From: Tetraselmis striata
Lineage: Eukaryota; Chlorophyta; Chlorodendrophyceae; Chlorodendrales; Chlorodendraceae
Length of the DNA: 64,000 nt
Direction: 5' to 3'
Assembly: GCA_006384855.1 (NCBI GenBank)
Contig: VCJN01002992.1
Location: forward strand, 186,001 to 250,000
The notes beneath the pieces were generated by a model. The model was not told the origin of the DNA. It was given only the letters and a program-made list of their open reading frames with translations, and searched no databases. The stretch's first letter is position 1. Each line of letters opens with the position of its first letter. This document shows, piece by piece, positions 55,143-64,000 of the stretch. Both the position numbers and the translations under genes were made by a program.

Positions 55143-56668
55143 GGCCAGTGAGATTTAATTGTCGGTTTTAGGCTGCCCCCCCCCCTCTGATTTGCCACCC
55201 CCCTCCAGAAATTATGTAGCTGGGTGATGTTCTATTTTAAAGTACTGTGCACCCGACTGCCAGCACGCAAACTGCGTCGTAAGCGCCTGTTTGTTCAGTA
55301 GCAACCTGCATTTGCATAAGACTGTGCATGTACACTCAAGGGAACAACATTAAGAGCCGAAACCACATTATTACAGTGGTGTATGGCTACAATACAAAGG
55401 CATTTCTTAGCACATCTAGTTGTTCGCTACTCTGCCGGAGGTGGCTGGCTTGAGGTCATTGCCCCGCGCCTTCTTTCCAGTTCTAGTGCACGAAGCAACC
55501 GCTTGCCATTCTTTTGATAGCCCCTTGCATATATAATACTTCTCATTGTTGTTTAGGCATGTCTGGCAAATAGGCAGCAGCGGGGTGAATACCGTTGCTA
55601 GCTTGTCATCAATGAAGGCGCCATCTGGATCCATTGACATGCCAGCACACACTGCACATAGCATTGGCTCGACAATGGCATCGGCGTCCCCATCATAGGT
55701 CTTGCGGCGCTTGTTGCCACTGTTGTAGAATGTGGGCTCCACCACTTGGTCACATGTAAGATGGCTGTCACACACAAACACATTGTGTAAGGGGTGATCT
55801 TGGTCCAATGGCTGCATACCACAGACATATGTGTCGGACGCCATGGCGCCATGCAATGCTTGAGTAGCTAGCATCCTGCGTCAAATGGCAAACCACTCAA
55901 GGGATATATAACATGCAAAATTGCAAAGTAAGCAAGAATAATAAGCAACAGGCAGACGAATGGGCACATGATCAGCACATGCATGCAGACACCTCCTGCG
56001 GAGTGAATGGCGCAGCAGGCTGCATGGTGGAAGGCGCCTTGTGTGAGTAGATGCACCTTGGCTTCCTGCATGTTGGCTCGTTGCATAGAACCAATCCCCT
56101 AATGTTGGCAGCTTTGCCGATGCTGAAATCCTTCTTGTTGGGAATTATGTGAATCATGGATTTCAGAGTCTCAATGGGTGCCGCTGCTGCAGCTGCTTCT
56201 TGTGCATGATGGGTAGCAACAACAGCATGCCGGCTCCCGCCTCGGCCGCCATCGCACCGTCACGGCCACTTTCACAGTGCAGTTGGCGTTGCTTTCCATC
56301 GCGCCATGGGTACCAGCTCGACGACGCGGCCGCTTACGGACCCTATCTCCGGCGCTTGGAACTGGCACATGTTGGTGTAATGGTGTTTGCTGCTCAGGGT
56401 TGCGCACCGGCAGGTATGCGTGCAGCTGCATGCCGCGGCGTGGCGGTGGCGGCGCGTACATACCTACACTACGTACAATACTATGCGTGCTCGTGCGCAC
56501 GACAATACTAGCTGGCCCGGTTGCAGTACGGTTGGGGAAGTACTGCCAATGTACTGGCTACACAATTGTCGGGGATATACTGAATAAATTCCCCCCCCCC
56601 CCCCCCCCCCCCCCCTTGGATTTCGGCAAGAAAAGGACCCTAAAACCGACAATTAAATCTCACTGGCC
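55143..56668. mobile_element. 1.5-kb TIR element with TTA target duplication (PIF/Harbinger-like)
   Basis: Perfect 30-bp inverted ends (55143-55172 and 56639-56668) start GGCCAGTGAGATTTAATTGT and are flanked by TTA on both sides (55140-55142 and 56669-56671). A 3-bp TWA duplication and GG-starting ends are characteristic of PIF/Harbinger elements. C runs sit next to the inner border of both ends (55174-55185 and 56590-56616). The only gene inside is a spliced cysteine-rich protein, not a DDE transposase. Confidence 0.75.
55416..56260 (-). CDS. Cysteine-rich protein carried by the TTA-flanked element
   Basis: Exon about 56260-55979 reads HAQEAAAAAAPIETLKSMIH, then IRGLVLCNEPTCRKPRCIYS and APFTPQEVSAC. 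A 103-nt GT-AG intron (55876-55978) restores ATG, and exon 55875-55416 continues DTYVCGMQPLDQDHPLHNVF, CDSHLTCDQVVEPTFY, MLCAVCAGMSMD and PICQTCLNNNEKYY to TAA. The C-x4-C-x4-C cluster and four later C-x2-C-type sites suggest several structural zincs. It lacks any transposase motif. The same CxxPRCIYS type of motif occurs, to my recollection, in other mobile-element proteins, but I cannot name a family. The donor (CAT|GTGCTG) is weak; the upstream start is not settled. Confidence 0.5.
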
Positions 56669-56674
56669 TTACTC

Positions 56675-57490
56675 CAAAGATAGCTGGTGAGCATTTTTCG
56701 AGTGTCAACGCATTATTACGAAAACCCTCCGAGCTGGAGACGCGGGGTGACCTGCCGGTGTTTAAAATCAATTCGGGGTGCGAAAACTACTGCTCAAATC
56801 GTAGAATTATTACATAAATATCACCGATATTTCCCGAATTAGTTTTAGGGGTTGGATACGTGCTTGCGCCACCGTGTAAGCTAGTAGCGCGCTACCAAAA
56901 GTAGCGCGGATGCCAAAAGGTGCGCAAGCTAATTACAGAAACAATTCGCCGCCTACGCGAGTACGTGCTCTTGACAGGTGTAGCACTTGCGTAATGCTGA
57001 TGTACGCGGGCATTGTGAGCGGCTGGAAGGCGCGATGCGGGAACACTCGCGGTACCATGCGAGCACATATATGGGCAGTCTATTGCTATACAGCCATGCC
57101 AAAGACTCCTCATGCGCTGCGCGTAGGAATATTTTTCTGAATCTTTGCGCCAATGTAAACTCGAGATGTGCGAAATTCGTGCCTCGTTTTTATATCTACA
57201 TACACCTCAATGTACACGGCCAAATCAATTCAATCTAAAACATGGGGGTTGCAGGTAGCACTCCTACCCAACATACCCCTATATTAGGATTGGCGCCACG
57301 CGCTTCGATTGCGTGTGAGCACAGATCCACCCAAAGTAGGGCTAGCCATTTATTTTGAAGCATGATGAGCAAGGTGAAAATGTAATATGCTTTGGGATGG
57401 CATTACTTTGCACAATAGTCACAAGCTGCGCTTTTGCTAACGATGGGCACTATTTATCATGTATGTATGTTGCGCTCTATGTGACCGCCA
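56675..57490. other. No gene seen
   Basis: AT-richer spacer with short mirrored frames on both strands around 56890-57240. No repeat recognised. Confidence 0.4.
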
Positions 57491-57499
57491 TACATGCAG

Positions 57500-58518
57500 C
57501 TTGATCACCTTGCGCAAGCGTCTAGGCATTGACTCGACTTGCTATTTAAAATAATTTGGCAGAGTTTCAGCTAGCGCCCGTTGGATTGCTGGCTTGAAGC
57601 TCGCCATCGTCTTGTACCTCTTGCCCACGAATTTATCCTCAAGCTCGTTCTATATTTTCTCTATCCATTTCAGATCCGGAGATTTAGGCGGAGCTTGAAG
57701 CATCGACACTTCGGGTTGATATGTCTGCCACTTTAGGTGGTCCCCTCGCAGTGTGAGTTGAGGCCCCATCTTGATAAATTGTGAAGGGCTGCCCACCAAA
57801 CATGCGTCGACCTTTAGTGACGCATCAATGACTTGCTGGTATTCTTGACTCCCAACGCCTTTCCATTCTGTCCGCAGCCCTGTTGTACCGCTGACAAGGT
57901 GTGCGTTGCCTATATGCCATGCATGGACACTAGCACCAAGAGACAAGTGCAATGTTTGGCCATGGTGTTCCGTGTCCACAGTGACGCGGTGGCGCGGATT
58001 TTGATATCGCTTCCTGCCCGTGGACTTGTGCAACACTGTGTAAAACGAGAATCGGTAACCATAACACCCTTCCAATCCTCATGTAGGTGTCGCTGGCACC
58101 ACTGCAATCTTGTGGCCATATTGTGGATTGTTAGGTGTTGACGTTGTATAAGGCTCATCCACACGATAGGGGCTCTCCCAATCCGTAAAGCACGCTGAAC
58201 GGTGCTTTTACAAACTTCTTTCCGTGTCGTGCCTCAGTTGTATAAGCGTCTAGCGATTATCTTCGATCCAACTTTGGTGCGACTAGATGCGATACGCTTC
58301 GCGGCGGTCACCGCCGCACCATCTAGCAATCGCCTTCGTCCGTGCCCTTGCTTGTTATCCGCGCCTTCTCTGGTTGCATGCCGTTCCGCCCAACGCTTCA
58401 CGAAGCGCACATCACGATGCAATTGCTTAGCCACCGCTGCCACGTCTCCGATGCATGCTTGCAATAGTACCGGCACCGCTTCCCGATGAGCTTTGCAGCT
58501 CCGCGGCCTCCGCGCCAT
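57500..58518 (-). pseudogene. Tc1/mariner-type transposase, inactivated
   Basis: Read leftward: an N-terminal helix-turn-helix part (DVAAVAKQLHRDVRFVKRWA) and a GHGRRRLL basic link, then VWMSLIQRQHLTIHNMATRL and WKGVMVTDSRF with the first catalytic Asp. A frame change follows into GRKRYQNPRHRV and a decayed second-Asp region (FIKMGPQLTLRGDHLK), then the third-Asp block PPKSPDLKWIEKI, matching the usual SPDLNPIEN. The next codon, normally Trp, is TAG, followed by NELEDKFVGKRYKTM and a 3' tail to about 57500. At least two frameshifts and two stops show it is dead. Terminal repeats were not identified by eye. Confidence 0.85.
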
Positions 58519-58519
58519 C

Positions 58520-59430
58520 TTACTATATAGGTATTCAATAGTGGGGCGGGGGGCGGGTGGGGGGGTATGACACTGCGATGCGTTTATGGATAGGGTGGAT
58601 ATGCATTCGGGCGGTATGGGCGCGGAGGCAGCCTGGCGCGCAACCGAACGCGGCGATTCATAGTCATATTATATTGGCGAATTTTGCCAGTTGGGTACAA
58701 TATAGTCGTTTAACATATATAATGTTGGATAGATTCAGTGTACTGCTGTGTTAATATAGACATCGACGTAGATATGCCTAATGCACCATTGTATATTTCT
58801 TAGTACATTCGCTCGTACATCAATACATGCTTGCAAGTGCTTGATTGTAGTGCAGTGGCACCCATCATTAAGTATTTGAGGCCCCGCGTACCATCGTTAA
58901 CAGTACTTTAAGCAGTGTATGCCAGAAAAGGAAATATTTTTCGAAAAGGAAGCCCCCCCTTATCTCCCAGAATATCCGCCACCTGACACAACATGTTCAT
59001 GTATGATCTCAGTCGCCTTACTTGTACTCGTATGCCACATAAACGGACTACTGACATCGTACGATTACGGGTAAAACTACGGGAAATTTACTTTGCTTGA
59101 TGATACCCCAAAAATGAAAATGAGGCTACTTGTCCGGACGCAGGCATGCATGCAGACATGCACCCCCGCTTTCGATTTCGTACATGAATCGCTACAGTAC
59201 CCTGAAACTTAAAGGACGGAATTCCACGCGGGTCGACCCGGCGCCTTATTTCAGATTTGGCCACTCCATATTCCAGTGCGTTACAAACACTTGTAGCACC
59301 GGTGTAAAATTTCGGCCACTCACCGTAAAGGGATATAAGGGAATATACGTGTCCATACTACTCATACATGTACCAGTACCCGTACCTGCGCGCAGCAGGC
59401 TTCACCTCCCCACTCGATTGAAGGGAGCCG
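58520..59430. other. Upstream spacer of the D-x9-E-x-K gene
   Basis: No separate gene. The frame upstream of 59442 is open back to 59130 but is not conserved in the paralogue and is unlike the rest in composition, so I do not include it in the CDS. Confidence 0.4.
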
Positions 59431-59441
59431 GCATCCGCCGC

Positions 59442-60878
59442 ATGGCTACCGTTCGTGATGCCGCCTTCATCGGCTGCATGAACGCCATCCTCCCAAGGTT
59501 CCTGACTAGGAACTCCGGCACCAACACCCCCACCCCTGGTTTCTTCGACCCACAGCTCGGGTCCGTACTTGGCCGAGGCAGCTTCAACGCAAATTCTTCC
59601 GCCCGCCAGTATGACCACTTCCTCAACGATGCTCATGGGTCGGACAGCTACGCCGCGGAGATGCGCGAGGCGTGGGGCCGCCTCCAAGCGGCTACTGCTG
59701 GCCATCTCGGCGACGCAGATGCACGCCAGATGGAGCGGGAAGTGGAGGCTGCGTCGGGCTCGCAAAAGGAGCTGACGGCATTTCTAGACCAGGCCAACAA
59801 CTCTCGGCTTCGAAATGAGGTGTGCGCTCTCCCTGCCACATGTAGGGAACGGATCTTGTTCAACCAGCTCGACGCGGCGTCAGGCATGTGGACAGTGGCC
59901 ATCCCCACCGCGCGGACAACCATGACTCCGCATGAGCTGCGGGAGGTCGCTGCCGGGTACTTCTTTCTGCCTAGCCCGTGCTTGGCCCCGGTGGTTGGGT
60001 GCCAGATTATTCTGCCCTCGACGGAGCACAACCCCGTCATTGTTGATCTATACGGCGACGCGCTCATGAACCTCCCGGCGCCTGGAGACGCTCACTGGCG
60101 TGTACAGCACGACGCTATCGCAGATGCCTTCCGCGATCACTGTGTTCACGACCTAGGTATCGCGGTACGGCGGGAGGTGGATGACTTGTTCCAGCAGGCA
60201 GTGCCTCTCGGCAACACCGTACCCCGGGATGAACTCAAGGACCTAGTGCCGGACGCAGAGCTCTCCCTTCCGGCGTTCAACGTCGTGACCGGGAGCTATG
60301 ATCCCCGGAGCTTGAAGTCCACGCTGCTAGAGTTCAAGACTATGCGGTACGGGGTCAAGTACACTTCAGTGCCCCGGGCCACAGCTGTGGATCGGTTTGA
60401 GCGCTCCCTGTTGGGCGACATACATCGGGGGTTGGCTGCGCGGGACGCGGCGTGGCACAACACAGAGCCCGGAGAGAAAGGTCCTCTTCGAGACATCCTG
60501 GATATGTCGGAGTACACGGGCATGGTCTTCGGCACAGTGGGTGAGGTGAGCAAGGGGGTGCACCGCACAGTGCGTGGTATCGCATGCTTGGCTGCGGACC
60601 GGGGTGCCCTCTCATCGCGGGGCACTCGGTGCATCACCCGGGCTCACCAGGAGGCCTTGCTCGCAAGAGATTTCCTCGGGGCCCTGAGCTTGGTGGCCGC
60701 TCGAGAGCGTGCTCGCTGCCTCATCAGACGGCGCAGATTCGTCTGCCATCCCGTTGCTGAAGCTTCACGGCACGTCCGAGGATCACCTACACACACACGT
60801 GCTCGCGTGGCCCGGACTCTGAACCCTGTGCGCATCACTCATCCATCCCGCCTTATGTGGGATGCGGGCCGCTTTTAG
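59442..60878 (+). CDS. Open copy of a family with a PD-(D/E)xK-like motif, 478 aa
   Basis: Uninterrupted from Met 59442 (MATVRDAAFIGCMNAILPRF) to TAG 60876-60878. A helical N-terminal half (SGSQKELTAFLDQANNSRLR) precedes conserved blocks FNQLDAASGMWTVAIPT and GYFFLPSP. At 287-299 lies D-x9-E-x-K in SYDPRSLKSTLLEFKTMRYG, the hallmark layout of PD-(D/E)xK nucleases (Asp287, Glu297, Lys299). A C-terminal helical part follows (ERSLLGDIHRGLAARDAAW, EYTGMVFGTVGEVSKGVHR) and a basic end. A broken paralogue lies at 42127-43450. The nuclease reading is inference from one motif, but that motif is unchanged in both copies. The stop codon is supplied by the palindromic repeat R1, suggesting this protein belongs to, or was cut by, a mobile element. 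Confidence 0.7.
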   Translation: MATVRDAAFIGCMNAILPRFLTRNSGTNTPTPGFFDPQLGSVLGRGSFNANSSARQYDHFLNDAHGSDSYAAEMREAWGRLQAATAGHLGDADARQMEREVEAASGSQKELTAFLDQANNSRLRNEVCALPATCRERILFNQLDAASGMWTVAIPTARTTMTPHELREVAAGYFFLPSPCLAPVVGCQIILPSTEHNPVIVDLYGDALMNLPAPGDAHWRVQHDAIADAFRDHCVHDLGIAVRREVDDLFQQAVPLGNTVPRDELKDLVPDAELSLPAFNVVTGSYDPRSLKSTLLEFKTMRYGVKYTSVPRATAVDRFERSLLGDIHRGLAARDAAWHNTEPGEKGPLRDILDMSEYTGMVFGTVGEVSKGVHRTVRGIACLAADRGALSSRGTRCITRAHQEALLARDFLGALSLVAARERARCLIRRRRFVCHPVAEASRHVRGSPTHTRARVARTLNPVRITHPSRLMWDAGRF

Positions 60879-60945
60879 GCGGCGTGCTGTGTTGATTTTC
60901 TAATTCTGGGGAACTGCCCTTTTTGTAATTCACACCAGTACCCGT
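60848..60945 (+). repeat. Palindromic dispersed repeat R1, copy d
   Basis: Contains gtgggatgcgggccgctttt + aggcggc, tgttgattttctaat and ccctttttgtaattcacacc. It overlaps the last codons and stop of the upstream gene. Confidence 0.65.
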
Positions 60946-62440
60946 ACCAGTACTTCTATCTGACGATGCGATGCCATCCCAGCCCCCGCCTATATATTTA
61001 TATATTTATATATTTAAAATAATGATAAATGCGCTAATTAATGAGACGAAACGAAGTCCAGCGAGGTGACGAGGGATAGAAAGCAGGTGCTGATGAACTA
61101 ATTTGGCCGCATTTCAGTTTGAGCCATAACCGCAGTCGTGAATCTACATGCGGGTACTGATTTTCCCGTACGAACCGCAGATTCGGGCGGTTTAGGGTTA
61201 TGGCCGGCCTCGCGAGAAGTGTCATCCCACTTTAATTCGGCCGCAACCGCAGACTCCAGTCTCCGCATGTACCGTGTCCATCTCCTAGCCCCCTCGCCAC
61301 CTGTGAGCCACGGAGCGGGAATAGAAACGTACAATTAACGACCTGTCAGGGTACTATATATTGTGCAGGAAGGTGGTGGGGTGCGGAGAGGCCCATTGTC
61401 GGCCCGATCGGCTGGTACATTGCATAGAACATAAATGCTATGTGCAATGTATTGGCGGGCCGCAAATATCAGAGCAACCGGAAACTAGACGAACATAGCG
61501 TAGCAACTTGACGAGGCCGCCGTGACCGTGCGCCTCTCCGAAAGCGGCGCGGGGGCACTCGACACGATGCGCGTGGTCGTGAGCAACCCCACACTGTCCC
61601 ACCGTGACGCGCTGCACACTCAAATTAAGATTAAAATTGATGTACAACATGTTGGCTTGCTGCTTTCCACTGCCCAAGCCGAATTGCTTTCGGACATGCT
61701 TATTTATCCAACCGTTTGTGGGAACCCTATCTAGGGATCGGATGCAACTTCCGGCCTTCCTCCTTTTCGTCCGCGCGCCTCCTCCTTCCATGCCGCTTGA
61801 TATTGCCCCCCCTGCCGTAGCGGGGGTGTCGTGTACGGTAATCTGCGGAAGCGTGTATGTTAACCGTGGGCGTGCGTGCGGGGTTTGTGGGAGGTACTGG
61901 GATTGGAAATGACAGGTTTGAGGGACTGCCGGGGTATGCGGAGGAGAGTATGTAGGCATCCGAGTGAGTGTCATTGGAGTTTTCTACATAGGCGGATTGT
62001 AGCGGCGCTGGGAGGTGCATGGGGTTTGTGCGGGGGTTGCTTCTCCTACAAACTCACATGGCTCGGCACGGGAGCCTGCAACTAGTCGAGGGCGGTCGGT
62101 AGTGGTGTGGAATGAACTACTTGTCGGCAACGGTGCGGTGGTACCCAAGGTTTGGCCGATGGCGCCCGACGCTGCATGCTGCACTGCGTCTCATATTATT
62201 TTGATTTGCGGCTTAGTATGCCCGATTTAGGTCGGTCGCAAATATCGCGATATTCATGACCAACGAGGCATGTCGCAAATCCTCCAGCCGCAAATCGGGG
62301 TGGTTTGGGGCTACGACTCACATAGGCAACTCAGTGTTAAACCCCTTGGCAGCGGAAGACTACCCCGCTATACCTCTGCGTGGTCTCCCCACATCACAAC
62401 TGTAACCGGGCCCAAGAAGTTGAAATTGGGTCAACGACCT
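60946..62440. other. No gene supported
   Basis: TATATTTATATATTT repeats near 60990-61015. Minus frames at 61974-61438 and 62020-61727 overlap one another and show no recognised domain. Confidence 0.4.
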
Positions 62441-62441
62441 A

Positions 62442-62489
62442 GTGACGAGAGAAAGCCGGAGGGTGCACTCCCGCTTTTTCTCTCGTCAC
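62442..62489. repeat. 48-nt near-perfect hairpin
   Basis: gtgacgagagaaa at the left pairs with tttctctcgtcac at the right, and the centre (ggagggtgcactccc) is itself palindromic. ACACATGTCTAG follows directly. Confidence 0.85.
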
Positions 62490-62716
62490 ACATGTCTAGC
62501 AACTGCCGCAATAGTTTACACTTGTGGCGGGGTATATTCCGGGAGTCGAACCGTGCGGAACGGCCAGGTGACGGCGGAGATCGGGCGACGCCGCCGAAAT
62601 AGAAAGCAATCGCGCACCTACCACCCCCTCAAGCGAGACCGTCCTCGGCTCCGTTTACGTCGCCCGCTTTACTCCGCGACTCTGTACGAACCCACAAGAC
62701 AGTCCTTGTCTTATGT

Positions 62717-63262
62717 GTGAATTACCACGTGGGCACTAAGTTGGGCAGCGTGACGTTCCGCGCCGCGGTCATGGCGGCGCCAAGCAGCCGCCGTGGGAGC
62801 GTCCGTCCGTTCAACGCGACATACCAGCTATCTTTCGACCCACCGCCTAATGGCAAAAGCTTGGAAGCACCGCCCGCTGTCGGCGACCCCGTCAATATGT
62901 TTACTCATGCCACAACATCAAGTAGTGCTGACGGGGATGGCGGCTTGCTCCGTGCGTGCCTTTCTGCAAGGTGGTGGCGCTTCATCTCCATCCGGTGGTA
63001 TAATATAGACAACGGCGCCGCCGCGGCCATTCGCGCTCTGCCTTTTCCGCAGTCCCTCGCTTCGATTCCGCGAAACCGCTTGCAGTATTTGCTATCGGCT
63101 AGAAAGAACTTCCATATGGAAACATCCAATAGCACCATAGCAATTCATGCGCCAAAGCGGGCACATATTCACACCTCACACTATGCCGGGCTCTGCATGG
63201 CGCAGCTAGATTTAAATGAGAACATTAGCCGTGTTTCTATCACTATTTTCAAAAAAAAATAG
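62717..63262 (+). CDS. Unidentified open frame, 181 codons
   Basis: Begins MNYHVGTKLGSVTFRAAVMA and ends in a Lys run just before TAG. Mixed composition (RWWRFISIRWYNIDNG), no known domain. The opposite strand is also open in parts. It may be a real small gene, an exon or chance. Confidence 0.25.
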   Translation: MNYHVGTKLGSVTFRAAVMAAPSSRRGSVRPFNATYQLSFDPPPNGKSLEAPPAVGDPVNMFTHATTSSSADGDGGLLRACLSARWWRFISIRWYNIDNGAAAAIRALPFPQSLASIPRNRLQYLLSARKNFHMETSNSTIAIHAPKRAHIHTSHYAGLCMAQLDLNENISRVSITIFKKK

Positions 63263-63720
63263 ATACATCGCCCACCTCATTTAGGAAGCGTCTTGGCACA
63301 ATTAGAGAGCTACCGCCAAAGACGGCGCGCTGGGAAGCGTAGGTGAGGCGTGTCTGGGACCGCACATCGGCACATTCGCTGATGAGTATGACTATATATA
63401 TTGAAGTGCTCACTGTTATCATGATAATACATCACTCGATAAAGTGCGCCGATGGCGGGGGATGAGATGCTCATCATAACTTGCACATCCCCAGAATCCA
63501 CATCACTTCCCGCGGTTACCCGTACAACATTGCAAAAACTGCCCGAATTTATGATCCGATATGCGGTTCGCGCCTTTGGTACAGTGTGCACTTGCCGCAG
63601 CGCGACGCGCACATCGCGCGGCCCATTGCCCATGCTCTAACCTCTAGCAAGCCCACGACTGTCAACCACCGACACCACTACCGCCCGTAGCGTAAGCACT
63701 ATCTCTTTTTGCGGAGATAG

Positions 63721-63873
63721 TGGGCGGGTCGCGACCGCTACGGCCGCGCATGCGGCGTGCTGCGGGATCTCCGTTGCGACCCCGCAGCAACCGATCTGGG
63801 CGCCAAACCCACCATGATCTTCGCACCGATGGCACAGGCTCGGTTGGACGAGCTAGGGAGCAACGTACACTGT
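63721..63873 (+). CDS. Possible exon at the right edge
   Basis: 51 open codons (GVLRDLRCDPAATDLGAKPT, MIFAPMAQARLDELGSN) end at a good donor, TGT|GTAAGC. An inverted repeat actatctc/gagatagt (63698-63721) lies just upstream. The remaining 120 bases of the window would be intron. Weak support. Confidence 0.2.
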
Positions 63874-64000
63874 GTAAGCCTTCTATTTTAACTAAGCTGC
63901 CTTTCTATGCGAGCGGTTTGGCCCTATCGGCGTATGGTGTCAGCAAAACGCGAATCCCTGATGGGGGTGGTCAATCGGGCGGCAGTCGCGATGGTGGAGC

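Noticed and set aside
59130..59441. N-terminal extension of the D-x9-E-x-K protein
   Set aside because: Open by chance: not present in the paralogue and of different composition; Met 59442 is the better start.

Overview
The window looks like nuclear DNA from a GC-rich, intron-containing unicellular eukaryote, most likely a microalga. Short spliceosomal introns (about 60-100 nt, plus two of about 0.5 kb) have GT/AG borders and matching phases. There are two eukaryotic-type tRNA-Lys genes with no encoded CCA. Long uninterrupted C or G runs (12 to about 42 nt) recur every few kb in introns, spacers and even exons. I cannot name the species. Nothing resembles bacterial operons, CRISPR arrays or organellar genes.

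Almost the whole window is transposable-element territory. The left edge (3-1533) holds the 3' end of a host-type coiled-coil gene. From 2 to 13 kb lie decayed gag-like and unidentified coding remnants, one copy of a dispersed repeat and tRNA-Lys copy 1. A 5'-truncated LINE (14.27-16.48 kb) lies beside a textbook Mutator-like element (16951-22314). That MULE has 42-bp perfect inverted ends, a perfect 9-bp target duplication and a two-exon transposase of 950 aa. Its single intron is filled by a 178-bp tandem satellite.

From 24 to 27 kb are a CACTA (Transposase_21)-like gene with BED-like and Tudor-like N-terminal parts and a piggyBac-like zinc-finger remnant. At 27.7-29.5 kb is an array of imperfect palindromes. 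It is split by an 8.68-kb element (29474-38153) with roughly 60-bp inverted ends and a 9-bp target duplication; the other half of the array resumes at 38154. This insert has no recognisable transposase. It carries about 600-bp tandem coding units that faintly resemble an N6-adenine methyltransferase, a 30-bp minisatellite and a 3.1-kb 188-bp satellite. One of the 600-bp units is itself split by an 881-bp element whose empty site survives in the neighbouring units, so three levels of nesting can be read directly.

From 39 to 41.5 kb are two divergent spliced genes: one with an HxD...H pattern like 2-oxoglutarate/Fe(II) oxygenases, one very basic. A broken (42-43.5 kb) and an open (59.4-60.9 kb) copy of a family with a D-x9-E-x-K nuclease-like motif follow. 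The 44.7-58.5 kb stretch holds a second dispersed-repeat copy with a short insertion, a 3.3-kb TIR element with subterminal repeats, a tyrosine-recombinase element between 130-bp direct repeats but without reverse transcriptase, tRNA-Lys copy 2, a 1.5-kb TTA-flanked TIR element carrying a cysteine-rich gene, and a dead Tc1/mariner transposase. The last 3 kb have little that can be identified. The genes do not form a pathway; they are independent mobile elements and their cargo, inserted into one another.
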